From positions 310,001 through 374,000 of the forward strand of contig NZ_JACHGW010000003.1 of assembly GCF_014202505.1 (NCBI RefSeq): a stretch of DNA of 64,000 nucleotides, given 5' to 3'. Each line of letters opens with the position of its first letter. Position 1 is the first letter of the stretch. Below are positions 34,876 through 43,491 of this stretch, in pieces. The notes under the pieces were generated by a model. That model saw only the letters and a list, made by a program, of their open reading frames with translations, did no database searches and was not told where the DNA came from. The DNA is from Armatimonas rosea. GTDB lineage: Bacteria; Armatimonadota; Armatimonadia; Armatimonadales; Armatimonadaceae. Both the position numbers and the translations under genes were made by a program.

Positions 34876-36210
34876 ATGGCAACTACCCGCTTGAAGCTGG
34901 AGATGATCGGGGAGCAGGAGACCAAGGCGGGCAACTACTTTGTCTCGAACTACCCGCCCTACTCGTTCTGGAAGCCCGACAATGTCGCCGAGGCGCTCGC
35001 TGTCCAGGAGCAGCCGCCCGCACCCGGCAACCCGCTGGGGCTCTACCTGCACATCCCGTTCTGCCGCAAGCGCTGCCACTTCTGCTACTTCCGGGTCTAC
35101 ACCGACAAGAACGCTGCGGAGATCCTGCGCTATATCGATGCCGCGATCGCGGAGCTCACCACCTACGCGAGCAAGCCGTTTATCGGGGGACGAAAGCCTA
35201 AGTTTGTCTACTTTGGCGGCGGGACACCGTCGTATCTCTCCACCAGCCAGCTGACCCACCTCACGGACTCGATGAAGGCGCTCCTGCCCTGGGACGAGGC
35301 CGAGGAGGTGACCTTTGAGTGCGAGCCGGGGACCCTCAACGAGCACAAGCTCACGACCATCCGCGATATCGGCGTGACCCGCCTGAGCCTGGGCGTGGAG
35401 CACTTCGACGAGCGCATCCTCAAGCTCAATGGCCGCGCCCACGGTGCCAAGGAGATCGACCGCGCCTACAACTTCGCCCGCTCGGTGGGCTTCCCGCAGA
35501 TCAATATCGACCTGATCGCTGGGATGATGGGCGACACCGACGAGCTCTGGGAGGGCGCGATCGCGAAAGCTGTGGAGCTGCTCCCGGATAGCGTGACGAT
35601 CTACCAGATGGAGATCCCCTACAACACCACGATCTTCGCGGAGATGAAGGAGGGCGGCAACGAGATCGCTCCGGTGGCGACCTGGGCCAAGAAGCGCGAG
35701 TGGGTGCAGTATGCCTTTGGCGAGCTCGAAAAAGCAGGCTACACGGTCACCAGCGGCTACACCGCGGTGCGCGATCCCAAGACCACGCGCTTCTGCTACC
35801 GCGACCAGCTCTGGGCCGGTGCCGATCTGCTGGGCCTCGGGGTTGCGTCGTTCTCGCACGTCGGTGGGGTGCACTTCCAGAACCAGCACAATATCGACCC
35901 CTATATCGAGAAGCTCACCGGCGGCGAGCTCCCGATCTACCGCGCACTGAAGCCCACTGCCGAGGAGAGCCTGATCCGCGAGCTGATCCTCCAGTTCAAG
36001 CTGGGGCACGTGAGTGTCAGCTACTTCCAGGCCAAGTTCGGGGTGGATCTGCGCGAGAGATTCGCCGCGGATCTCGGGGAGCTGACGGCCAATGGCTACC
36101 TGGAAGTCCAGGGCGACGAGCTCCGGCTCAACCGGGAGGGGCTGCTGCGTGTGGATCGTCTCGTCCATGAGTTCTTCCTCCCCCAGCACCGCGATGCGCG
36201 CTATGCATGA
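34876..36210 (+). CDS. HemN-like radical SAM enzyme
   Basis: The 444-residue protein starts at ATG 34876, just after the antiporter stop. The radical SAM cluster motif is HIPFCRKRCHFCYF (CX3CX2C) near residue 60. FVYFGGGTPS, VTFECEPGTL and RLSLGVEHFDE are HemN-type, and a C-terminal helical HemN domain is present (LIRELILQFKLGHVSVSYFQAKFG). Real coproporphyrinogen dehydrogenases stand alone or with haem genes; this one lies in an aromatic cluster. HemN-like methylases and cyclopropanases are known, so a C-methylation or rearrangement is possible. Confidence 0.85.
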   Translation: MATTRLKLEMIGEQETKAGNYFVSNYPPYSFWKPDNVAEALAVQEQPPAPGNPLGLYLHIPFCRKRCHFCYFRVYTDKNAAEILRYIDAAIAELTTYASKPFIGGRKPKFVYFGGGTPSYLSTSQLTHLTDSMKALLPWDEAEEVTFECEPGTLNEHKLTTIRDIGVTRLSLGVEHFDERILKLNGRAHGAKEIDRAYNFARSVGFPQINIDLIAGMMGDTDELWEGAIAKAVELLPDSVTIYQMEIPYNTTIFAEMKEGGNEIAPVATWAKKREWVQYAFGELEKAGYTVTSGYTAVRDPKTTRFCYRDQLWAGADLLGLGVASFSHVGGVHFQNQHNIDPYIEKLTGGELPIYRALKPTAEESLIRELILQFKLGHVSVSYFQAKFGVDLRERFAADLGELTANGYLEVQGDELRLNREGLLRVDRLVHEFFLPQHRDARYA

Positions 36211-36811
36211 GCACCTCTCCTCCCCCCCCGCCCCCTCCTCACCTAAAGGCAAGGCGGGGGAGCCTGAGGGGGTTGGGGGAGAGGTATTCAACCTCTTCTA
36301 CCCGCTGGATCGCCTGCACGAGCACGAGGGGCTCGCGCTGCCGCGGATCGAGCGGGTGGAGTCAGAGGAGCTTCCCCAGCCCTACCGCCAGCTCCTCGAC
36401 CACCTCAACGACATGACCCCGACCGTCGCGGCGTTCCATGGTCAAGAGATCGGGCTGCGCGTGCTGGGCCGCCGCATCCAGGGCGATGTGCTCTTCCGTG
36501 AGGTGGTCCTGCTAGCGGGGGAGCGCCCCGTGGTCTTTGGGGCGATTGCGATCCACCTCGACCAGTACCCCCCCGATGCACGCCGGGATATCGAGGCGGG
36601 GCACCTGCCACTGGGGACGATCCTGGCCAAGCACCACGTTGTCCATGTGAGCTGCCCGCAGGCCTTTCTCAAGATCGAGGCCAATGCCTTCATCAACGAG
36701 GTCTTCGGGCTGGCTGAGGAGTCGCGCACGCTCTACGGGCGGCGCAATATCCACGCCATCCAGAGCGGCGCGGTGATCGCCGATATCCTGGAGATTCTGC
36801 CGCATGCGTAA
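36203..36811 (+). CDS. Chorismate-lyase-like (UbiC/DUF98) protein
   Basis: The 202-residue protein overlaps the radical SAM gene by 8 nt. After a low-complexity N-terminus (residues 4-28, encoded by a GC palindrome) the body resembles chorismate pyruvate-lyase relatives: TPTVAAFHGQEIGLRVLGRRIQGDVLFREVVLLAGERPVVFGAIAIHL, then LPLGTILAKH. UbiC converts chorismate to 4-hydroxybenzoate and pyruvate. The Arg-rich strand and PLG...L loop match the expected active site. No alternative start past the repeat is in frame. If correct, it would supply the aromatic acid for the thioesterase and CoA ligase that follow. Confidence 0.65.
   Translation: MHEHLSSPPAPSSPKGKAGEPEGVGGEVFNLFYPLDRLHEHEGLALPRIERVESEELPQPYRQLLDHLNDMTPTVAAFHGQEIGLRVLGRRIQGDVLFREVVLLAGERPVVFGAIAIHLDQYPPDARRDIEAGHLPLGTILAKHHVVHVSCPQAFLKIEANAFINEVFGLAEESRTLYGRRNIHAIQSGAVIADILEILPHA
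36213..36284. repeat. GC palindrome inside the start of a gene
   Basis: Arms ACCTCTCCTCCCCCCCCG (36213-36230) and GGGGTTGGGGGAGAGGT (36268-36284) face each other across a short loop. The same CCTCTCC / GGGAGAGG arms frame the larger element at 36814-36972. Codons 4-28 of the chorismate-lyase-like gene are encoded by it. Confidence 0.65.
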
Positions 36812-36813
36812 GA

Positions 36814-36972
36814 AACCTCTCCCTCCCCCAGCCCCTCCCCGGGTACCCTCTGGGTGCGGGCGCTCATTCTTCGCTGGGGAAGAGAGGGGAGGCAACCGTT
36901 TCAAGCTCCCCTTTCCCAGTGAGGGACGAACGCCCACACCCAGAGGGTACCCGGGGGGTAGGGGGAGAGGTT
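36814..36972. repeat. 159-bp palindromic element
   Basis: Arms 36814-36862 and 36931-36972 pair over most of their length; the central part of each holds CCGGGTACCCTCTGGGTG or its complement. A smaller hairpin lies in the loop (CTGGGGAAG / CTTTCCCAG). It fills the gap between the chorismate-lyase-like and thioesterase genes, and may affect operon read-through. Confidence 0.75.
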
Positions 36973-36993
36973 ACTCACGGAGAGGTTACCTTC

Positions 36994-37437
36994 ATGCCGC
37001 ATGAGTTCACCCTGCGCCACCGGGTCGAGTTCGCCGACACGGACATGGCGGGGATCATCCACTTCTCCAGCTACTTTCGCTACATGGAGGTCACCGAGCA
37101 CGCGTTTATTCGCTCTCTGGGCTTCTCCGTGGCGGACCGCGATAGCGGGATCGGCTGGCCGCGGGTCGATGTGGGCTGTTCGTTTCGCTCGCCGCTGCGC
37201 TTTGAAGACGAGCTCGATGTGCGCCTGGTGGTGACGGCAAAAAAATCCAAGTCGCTGAGCTATGCCTTTCACATCACAAAAGTCGGCACCGAGCCGCTGC
37301 TGGAGGTGGCGACCGGCCGCATGACCGTGGTCTGTGTGGCGATGGACCACGAGACCGGCACGATGAAGGCCGCCCGAATCCCCGAGGCGCTCGCGGCGCA
37401 GCTCGAGGTTGCGCCCGAGCTAGGCGAGGCACCGTGA
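36994..37437 (+). CDS. Hotdog acyl-CoA thioesterase (4-hydroxybenzoyl-CoA type)
   Basis: The 147-residue protein starts at ATG 36994, behind GGAGAGG; upstream in-frame codons belong to the palindrome. It has the YbgC / 4-hydroxybenzoyl-CoA thioesterase fold: RVEFADTDMAGIIHFSSYFRYME, where Asp in the DTDMAG motif is catalytic, and the central helix follows. It would release an aromatic acid from CoA. Two flanking genes (chorismate lyase-like, CoA ligase) fit aromatic thioester chemistry. The next gene overlaps by 4 nt. Confidence 0.85.
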   Translation: MPHEFTLRHRVEFADTDMAGIIHFSSYFRYMEVTEHAFIRSLGFSVADRDSGIGWPRVDVGCSFRSPLRFEDELDVRLVVTAKKSKSLSYAFHITKVGTEPLLEVATGRMTVVCVAMDHETGTMKAARIPEALAAQLEVAPELGEAP

Positions 37438-38714
37438 GCTTCCCAGACCGCGCGGCGCTGGAGACAGAGCAGCTCGCGCAGCTGAATCGCCTCCTCACAG
37501 CGCTGGTGCCCAGCAATGTGTTCTACGCTCCCAAGCTGAGCGCGGTGGGCTTGTCCGAGGGAGCCGGCTCGCTGGCGGAGTTTTATGAGAAGCTCCCCTT
37601 GACCACCAAGCAGCAGATTGTCGACGACCAGCGCGCAAACGGGCCGTACGGAACGAACCTGACCTACCCTATCGAGCGCTATACCCGCTTCTGCCAGACC
37701 AGCGGCACCAGTGGCTTCACTCTACGCTGGCTGGATACCACGGAGTCGTGGGAGTGGATGGTGGGAAGCTGGAGGGAGGTCTTCCGCGCCGCAGAGGTTG
37801 AGGCCCATGACCGCATCTTCTACGCCTTCTCCTTTGGCCCGTTTCTGGGGTTCTGGACCGCCTTCGCTGCCGGGGAGCGCCTTGGGTGTTTGTGCCTGCC
37901 CGGCGGCGGAATGAGCAGTGCCGCGCGCCTCAAGACGATCTTGGAGAACCGGGTGACAACTCTCTGCTGCACCCCAACCTACGCGATTCGCCTCGGGGAA
38001 GTGGCGCTAGAGCAGGGAATCGACCTTGCCAGCAGTGCCGTTCGTCGTATCATTGTCGCAGGCGAGCCGGGCGCGGGGATTCCGGCGACTCGGGCGCGGA
38101 TCGAGCAGCTCTGGCCGGGGGCGCGGCTCTGGGACCACCATGGGATGACCGAGGTCGGCCCGGTGAGTGTCGAGTGCCCGGTGCGCCCGGGTGTGCTCCA
38201 TATCCTGGAGTCCCGCTACCTCGCCGAGGTGCTCGATCCCGAGACCCTCCAGCCGGTCGCTCCGGGGCAGCGCGGGGAGCTCGTCCTCACGAACCTTGGC
38301 CGCACCGGCTCGCCGCTGCTGCGCTACCGAACGGGTGATCTTGTCCAGCCCAGCCCTGAGGCTGTCTGCGCCTGCGGCCGCTGTGAGCTGGCGCTGGAAG
38401 GGGGAATCCTAGGCCGCACCGATGACATGGTGGTGGTCCGTGGCGTGAACCTCTACCCGTCGGCGATCGAGGCAGTCCTGCGGCGCTTCGACGATGTAGG
38501 GGAGTACCGCGTGACCCTCACCACCATCAACGCCCTGCTGGAGGCCATCGTGGACTTGGAGCCCCTGCCCACCTGCACCGAGCCCGAAGCGCTACGCCTC
38601 ACGGTCGAGGCCGCCCTCCGCTCCACGTTCCATCTGCGCCTCCCCACTCAGCTCGTCCCCTGCGGCACACTCCCCCGCTCCGAGATGAAAGCCCAGCGCT
38701 GGGTGCGTACCTAG
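37434..38714 (+). CDS. Phenylacetate-CoA ligase-like adenylating enzyme
   Basis: The 426-residue protein starts with GTG inside the thioesterase stop region. It is a PaaK-type ANL enzyme: CQTSGTSGFTLRW is the P-loop, PTYAIRLGEVALEQGI and VAGEPGAGIPATR follow, then DHHGMTEVGPVSVEC, RYRTGDLV and GRTDDMVVVRGVNLYPSAIE. It would activate an aromatic acid as acyl-AMP and load it onto CoA or a carrier protein. No carrier gene is seen. Last gene of the cluster. Confidence 0.88.
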   Translation: MSFPDRAALETEQLAQLNRLLTALVPSNVFYAPKLSAVGLSEGAGSLAEFYEKLPLTTKQQIVDDQRANGPYGTNLTYPIERYTRFCQTSGTSGFTLRWLDTTESWEWMVGSWREVFRAAEVEAHDRIFYAFSFGPFLGFWTAFAAGERLGCLCLPGGGMSSAARLKTILENRVTTLCCTPTYAIRLGEVALEQGIDLASSAVRRIIVAGEPGAGIPATRARIEQLWPGARLWDHHGMTEVGPVSVECPVRPGVLHILESRYLAEVLDPETLQPVAPGQRGELVLTNLGRTGSPLLRYRTGDLVQPSPEAVCACGRCELALEGGILGRTDDMVVVRGVNLYPSAIEAVLRRFDDVGEYRVTLTTINALLEAIVDLEPLPTCTEPEALRLTVEAALRSTFHLRLPTQLVPCGTLPRSEMKAQRWVRT

Positions 38715-38768
38715 ACACTCAAGTGGGGTTGGTGCAACCCTTTTGCCGGCTTTGGGGACAAAAGAGAC

Positions 38769-39365
38769 ATGTTGAAACTCAGCTCTCGTAGCTCTCCGAT
38801 AGTGCAGCTGCTCGTTCTCGTTGCTGGGGGAGGGGTGGGGATTGCCTATCTTCAGACATCTCGAAATCGTGAGCAGCGCGGGGAAGACCCTGCGGTCTGG
38901 AAGCGGAACCTACCACGTCTCCTTGCGAAACTTGCGGCGGCAAAGACTGTTTTTCTTTACGAAGGACTGCCTCATCAGGCCTGGGAGAGTGCAGAACTCA
39001 GCCAAGAGAAGCAACAAAAGAAGACGCGCCAGATTCATGGCTTTGATTTTTATGCGGATCCCATCGCGGTAAGTGCCGCAGATGCCAAGCTCCTCTTTCA
39101 ATTTTGCTCTGCTCCCAGTAGCTACGATCGTTATCGTGGAGAGAAGCTGTGTGGTGGCTATCATCCCGACTGGTGTTTGGTATTTGGTTCTGTGGAGGTT
39201 CTGCTCTGTTTCGGCTGCCATGACGCGCGGCTCTACAGTCCTGATGAAGAGATCTACGCCGACCTCCAGGTACCACAGGCACGGGGAGCCTGGAAACAAC
39301 TGGAAAAGATACTCAGAGGCTACCGAAAGAATCGGCCTCTGACGCAACACTACAAAACACACTAA
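38769..39365 (+). CDS. Hypothetical membrane-anchored protein
   Basis: The 198-residue protein has one N-terminal hydrophobic helix (IVQLLVLVAGGGVGIAYL) without a lipobox or clear cleavage site, so it is probably anchored in the inner membrane. The rest is mixed alpha/beta with Cys/Trp-rich GGYHPDWCLVFGSVEVLLCFGCHDARLY. No family is recognised. The base composition is lower in GC than its neighbours, which may mark recent arrival. A bidirectional terminator follows. Confidence 0.55.
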   Translation: MLKLSSRSSPIVQLLVLVAGGGVGIAYLQTSRNREQRGEDPAVWKRNLPRLLAKLAAAKTVFLYEGLPHQAWESAELSQEKQQKKTRQIHGFDFYADPIAVSAADAKLLFQFCSAPSSYDRYRGEKLCGGYHPDWCLVFGSVEVLLCFGCHDARLYSPDEEIYADLQVPQARGAWKQLEKILRGYRKNRPLTQHYKTH

Positions 39366-39366
39366 A

Positions 39367-39398
39367 AGAGCGCCACAGGAAGCTTCCCGTGGCGCTCT
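39367..39398. terminator. Bidirectional terminator
   Basis: The perfect stem AGAGCGCCAC / GTGGCGCTCT is followed by TTTT on the minus strand and GTTT on the plus strand. It separates two convergent genes. Confidence 0.8.
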
Positions 39399-39413
39399 GT
39401 TTATCGGTGAGGC

Positions 39414-40016
39414 TTAGTAACGGCGATCGCGGCAGCGCTCGTCGCGGTCGTGCTCCCGCTCCCAGCTGTGGCCACGGTGCTCGCGCTCCCAGCGGATGCG
39501 TGCCTCCCGCTCCTCACGCTCTCGCTCACGGCGCTCCCGCTCAATTCGCTCACAGCGCTCTCGCTCTAGCCGCTCGCGGAGGAGGCGCTCCCGAAGCTCC
39601 CGCTCTGCTCGCTCGCGGCGCTCTCGCTCGTAGCGCTCCCGCTCCCAGCGCGACGAAAAGCGGTCGTTGTCGTAGCGGTCACGGTCGTAGGCGCTGGTGT
39701 TGTAGCGGTCGTCCCGGCCGTAGCGATCGTCGCGGCCGTAGCGGTTTTCGTCGCGCTGGGCCACGCGGGCGTCCTCGTACTTCTTGCCCGCCAGCGCTGC
39801 GCCTGCTCCGAGGACAATCGCATCGCCGATCCGGCCGTTCTTTGCCGAGCTCAGCGCGGCGGCTCCGAGGCCCGTCCCTAGGTTGCGCATCAGGTTCTTG
39901 TCGTCTTGGCGATCTTGTTTGGTAGCGGGGCGGCCACTCTGCGCCCACGCGGCTCCGGTGCATCCCAGTAGCCCGATCACCGCCAGTCCGGTTAGTGCAA
40001 TCTGTTTGGTATTCAT
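39414..40016 (-). CDS. Exported Arg/Glu-rich protein with Gly-zipper-like segment
   Basis: The 200-residue protein has a signal peptide (ALTGLAVIGLLGCTGAAWA). Residues 45-78 form a Gly/Ala-rich segment (LGTGLGAAALSS, AIVLGAGAALAGKKYEDARV) like YMGG-type Gly zippers of envelope proteins. From residue 90 the chain is almost only Arg, Glu, Asp and Tyr, beginning with YGRDDRYGRDDRY and continuing as long ERER helices. Such helices form stable single alpha-helices. The function is unknown; it may bind acidic polymer. A cysteine near the signal end (LLGCTG) could also be a lipobox. Confidence 0.65.
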   Translation of the reverse strand: MNTKQIALTGLAVIGLLGCTGAAWAQSGRPATKQDRQDDKNLMRNLGTGLGAAALSSAKNGRIGDAIVLGAGAALAGKKYEDARVAQRDENRYGRDDRYGRDDRYNTSAYDRDRYDNDRFSSRWERERYERERRERAERELRERLLRERLERERCERIERERREREREEREARIRWEREHRGHSWEREHDRDERCRDRRY

Positions 40017-40204
40017 CTCCGTAAACTCCTTCTCCTCGTTTGCTTAGGGGAGGCTTCTCAGCGCCCTATGTCCTAAGAAACGCCCGCCCCGGAGCGACTG
40101 TGACAGGAATCGTCGCGCTGCGCAAAAGCTCACAGCGAGCGGCCTCAGATGCGATTTTGGAGGGAGGGCAGGGATTTTCTGTCGCGCTCACGAATGGTAG
40201 CGCC

Positions 40205-42223
40205 ATGAAACGTGAACTTCTCGTGGCGGCGACTCTGGCGGTGGGGGCCAGCACGGCGCAGGCAAATGTGACTCTTCCCAAGCTCCTCTCCGATGGCTGT
40301 GTGCTCCAGCGCAACACGCCCGTGCGGCTCTACGGTACTGCCGATCCCGGCGAGGCCGTGACCCTCACGCTCAAGGGCAAGACCGTCAAGGCAACCGCGG
40401 GCACCGATGGCAAGTGGCTGGTGAGCTTCCCGGCGCAGGGAGCGGGCGGGCCGTTTGTGCTGACCGTCAAGGGCAAGAACACGGTCACGGTCAAGGATGT
40501 CTACTTTGGCGAGGTCTGGGTCTGCTCCGGGCAGAGCAACATGGAGTGGCCGCTCTCGGCGTCGTTTGAGGCCAAGGCCGAGATCGAGACCGCCCCCGAC
40601 CCGCTGCTGCGCATGTTCACGGTGCAGAAGTCCGTGGAGCTGACCCCCCAGGATGAAGTGGCGGGCGGTGGCTGGCAGAGCGCGGCTCCGGCGACCCGTG
40701 GTGGCTTCTCCGCCGTGGGCTACTACTTTGCCAAGCAGCTCCGCAAGGCGCTCGGGGTGCCGATCGGAATGCTGCACACATCGTGGGGCGGCACCCGAAT
40801 CGAGGCATGGATGTCCAAGGACGTCAACCTAGGGCTGGGGATGAGCCCCTCGGAGTTTGCCACCCCCGTGGTCGCTGCGGAGGCAAAGGCACGCTACGAG
40901 CGCCTGGTGGCTCGCTGGAAGGCCGCGGGCTCACCCCAGGCAACCCAGCTCGACAGTGGCCGGGCCGACAAGACCACGGGCTGGGAGCGCGGCACGGGCG
41001 GCGATGCCTGGAAGAGTGTCACGGCACCTGGTGAGTGGGACACGCTGAACAATGAGGAGCTGCTCGGGATCGACGGTGCGGTCTGGTTCAAGAAAGAGAT
41101 TGAGATCCCCGAGGCCATGGCGGGCCAGCCCCTCAAGCTCTCCCTCGGGGCAATCGACGACCACGATGTGACGTTCTTCAACGGCCAGAAAGTCGGCGCG
41201 ACCGGCCCCGAGACCCCCAACTCCTGGATGGCACCGCGCAACTACACCGTGCCCGGCGAGCTGGTGAAAAAAGGCCGCAATGTGATTGTCGTGCGCATCT
41301 TCGACGGTGCGGGCGGCGGCGGCTTTGTCGGCAACCCGGCGGAGATGAAGCTGGGCAAGCCACTGGCATTTGATGGCAACGGCGGGGCATCGTCCGGACC
41401 GGGGAGTGTTATCTCTCTCGCGGGGGAGTGGAGCTACCGTATCGAGAAAGCCGTGCCCTCCAGCCCTGGGATGATGCCCGGCGCGAACCCCAACGCGGCG
41501 AGTGTGCTCTACAACGCCATGCTCCACCCGCTCAAGAACTACACGGTTAAGGGCGGAATCTGGTACCAGGGCGAGTCCAATGTCGGGCGCCACGAGCTCT
41601 ACCAGAAGCAGATGCCCGCGATGATCGCCAACTGGCAGAAAGACTTCGCCGCCGCGAGCTTCCCGTTCTTTATCACCCAGCTCGCCCCGTTTGGCAATGG
41701 CGGCTCGGACCGAATCGAGTACGCCCAGCAGCGCGAGGCACAGTCCGCGGCGATGAAGACGGTCAAGGGTGGCGGGATCGCGGTGATCACGGATGTGGGG
41801 ATGGAGAACGATATCCACCCGAAAAAGAAAGGCCCGGTCGGGGAGCGCCTGGCGTTTCTGGCCCAGAAGATCGCCTACGGCCAGAGTGTCTACGCGGTCG
41901 GCCCCACCTACAAAGAGGCACTGGCAGGCTTCGATAAGATGATTGTCCGCTTTGATAATGTCGGAGCAGGGCTGGAGGCGCGCGACGGTGTCTGCTCCGA
42001 GGTGCCGCTGCCGTCGGGGAAGCTGGTCGGCTTTGAGATCGCGGGCGGCGATAAGGTCTTCTACCCCGCCGATGCCAAGATTCGCAGCGCCAACGAGGTC
42101 GAGGTGTCGTCGAGCAAGGTCTCTGCACCGCGCTATGTCCGCTACGGCTACAAGAACTTCACGCTCACCAACCTCTGGAGCAAGAGCGGCCTGCCCGCTG
42201 ATCCGTTCCGCACGGATAAGTAG
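40205..42223 (+). CDS. Exported sialate O-acetylesterase-like enzyme
   Basis: The 672-residue protein starts at ATG 40205, followed by a signal peptide (LLVAATLAVGASTAQA). The SGNH-like SASA domain has VWVCSGQSNMEWPLS with the nucleophile Ser, the second block GGIWYQGESNVGRHELYQ and the terminal block DIHPKKKGPVGERLA with Asp/His. An inserted galactose-binding-like domain (WFKKEIEIPEAMAGQPLKL, about residues 295-400) is usual for this family. It removes O-acetyl groups from sugars, probably from plant or extracellular polysaccharides. Confidence 0.88.
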   Translation: MKRELLVAATLAVGASTAQANVTLPKLLSDGCVLQRNTPVRLYGTADPGEAVTLTLKGKTVKATAGTDGKWLVSFPAQGAGGPFVLTVKGKNTVTVKDVYFGEVWVCSGQSNMEWPLSASFEAKAEIETAPDPLLRMFTVQKSVELTPQDEVAGGGWQSAAPATRGGFSAVGYYFAKQLRKALGVPIGMLHTSWGGTRIEAWMSKDVNLGLGMSPSEFATPVVAAEAKARYERLVARWKAAGSPQATQLDSGRADKTTGWERGTGGDAWKSVTAPGEWDTLNNEELLGIDGAVWFKKEIEIPEAMAGQPLKLSLGAIDDHDVTFFNGQKVGATGPETPNSWMAPRNYTVPGELVKKGRNVIVVRIFDGAGGGGFVGNPAEMKLGKPLAFDGNGGASSGPGSVISLAGEWSYRIEKAVPSSPGMMPGANPNAASVLYNAMLHPLKNYTVKGGIWYQGESNVGRHELYQKQMPAMIANWQKDFAAASFPFFITQLAPFGNGGSDRIEYAQQREAQSAAMKTVKGGGIAVITDVGMENDIHPKKKGPVGERLAFLAQKIAYGQSVYAVGPTYKEALAGFDKMIVRFDNVGAGLEARDGVCSEVPLPSGKLVGFEIAGGDKVFYPADAKIRSANEVEVSSSKVSAPRYVRYGYKNFTLTNLWSKSGLPADPFRTDK

Positions 42224-42360
42224 CCTCGCCTTACCTCCCCCCGCGCTTTAGCGCGCGACCCCCTCCGGCTCCGCGAAGGGGGTATGGCCGGAACGGCCTT
42301 CGTAGCGCGAAGCGCTCTCCAGCCCCCCCGTTCTGATCGGGGGGGGCTTCTAACTGGGGG
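42224..42360. repeat. Cluster of nested GC hairpins
   Basis: Five hairpins lie in a row: GCGCTTTAGCGC; CCCCCTCC with GAAGGGGG; GGCCGGAACGGCC; AGCGCGAAGCGCT; and the GTTCTGATC-loop hairpin at 42321-42348. No reading frame is credible. Confidence 0.7.
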
Positions 42361-42367
42361 GATCAGG

Positions 42368-42373
42368 TAAAAT
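42368..42373 (+). promoter_or_regulatory. -10 box TAAAAT, leaderless-type
   Basis: TAAAAT ends 5 nt before the ATG of the YbdK-like gene. Confidence 0.55.
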
Positions 42374-42378
42374 AGACC

Positions 42379-43491
42379 ATGCCCACCACCTTTAACATTG
42401 GTATCGAGGAAGAGTATCAGACTATCGACCCGGAGACGCGGGACCTGCGCTCGCATATCGGCACGGAGCTTCTGCCGGAGGGCAAGCGCCAGCTCCAAGA
42501 GTCCGTGAAGGCCGAGATGCACCAGAGCGTGGTCGAGGTGGGGACGGGGGTCTGTGACACCGTGCGCCAGGCGCGCGACGAGCTCTACGAGCTGCGACAG
42601 ACCATTATCCGCCTCGCGGAGAACCAGGGACTCAAGGTTGCTGCCGCAGGGACACACCCCTTTGCCAACTGGCGCGAGCAGGAGATCTACCCCGATGCGC
42701 GCTACGATACGATTGTCGATGACCTCCAGCAGGTGGCGCGGGAGAACCTGATCTTTGGGCTCCATGTCCATGTGGGCATCCCCGACAAAGAGGCGCGGAT
42801 TCGGATCCTCAACTCCGTGCGCTACTTCCTGCCCCATATCCTCGCTCTCTCGACTAACTCCCCGTTCTGGCTGGGCTACGACACGGGTCTCAAGAGCTAC
42901 CGCTGTAAGGTCTTTGATAAGTTCCCACGCACCAATATCCCCGATGCGTTTTCATCGTGGGCCGAGTTTGAGAGCTATGTCGACCTGCTGATCAAGACCG
43001 GCTGTATCGACAATGCCAAGAAGATCTGGTGGGATGTGCGCCCGCACCCGTTCTTTCCGACCATTGAGTTTCGTATCTGCGATGTCCCGCTACGGATCGA
43101 TGAGACCATCGCGCTGACTGCCTTGATGCAGGCGACAGTCGCCAAGCTCCACAAGCTCCACACCCGCAACCAGGACTGGCGGGTCTACAGCCGGGCGCTG
43201 CTGATGGAGAACAAGTGGCGGGCGCTGCGCTACGGGGTCGAGGGCAAGCTGATCGACTTTGGCAAGCAGGAAGAGGTTCCCTTCCGCGACCTGATGCTGG
43301 AGTACCTGGCCTTCGTGGACGACGTGGTCGACGAGCTCGGCTGCCGCCGGGAGCTGGGCTATGTCCAGCGTATCCTGGAGCGCGGCACGGGAGCCGATCG
43401 CCAGCTACGGGTCTTCAAGGAGAGCGGCGGCGATCTCAAGGCGGTCGTGGACTACATGGTCGCCGAGACCCAGCTCCCCCCCGAGCTCTGA
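42379..43491 (+). CDS. YbdK-family carboxylate-amine ligase
   Basis: The 370-residue protein belongs to the glutamate-cysteine ligase 2 (YbdK) family: FNIGIEEEYQTIDPETRDLRSHIG at the N-terminus, MHQSVVEVGTGVCDTV, LHVHVGIPDKEARI and PHPFFPTIEFRICDVPLRIDE. The family joins a carboxylate to an amine using ATP; E. coli YbdK has weak gamma-glutamylcysteine ligase activity. The in-cell substrate is unknown. Length and motifs are intact. Confidence 0.92.
   Translation: MPTTFNIGIEEEYQTIDPETRDLRSHIGTELLPEGKRQLQESVKAEMHQSVVEVGTGVCDTVRQARDELYELRQTIIRLAENQGLKVAAAGTHPFANWREQEIYPDARYDTIVDDLQQVARENLIFGLHVHVGIPDKEARIRILNSVRYFLPHILALSTNSPFWLGYDTGLKSYRCKVFDKFPRTNIPDAFSSWAEFESYVDLLIKTGCIDNAKKIWWDVRPHPFFPTIEFRICDVPLRIDETIALTALMQATVAKLHKLHTRNQDWRVYSRALLMENKWRALRYGVEGKLIDFGKQEEVPFRDLMLEYLAFVDDVVDELGCRRELGYVQRILERGTGADRQLRVFKESGGDLKAVVDYMVAETQLPPEL

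Noticed and set aside
36092-36202. Upstream extension of the chorismate-lyase-like frame
   Set aside because: It overlaps the radical SAM gene and reads as Ser/Arg-rich shadow sequence; ATG 36203 fits a short overlap.
34870-36291. Open frame opposite the radical SAM gene (473 codons)
   Set aside because: The plus-strand gene has all family motifs; the minus frame has none.
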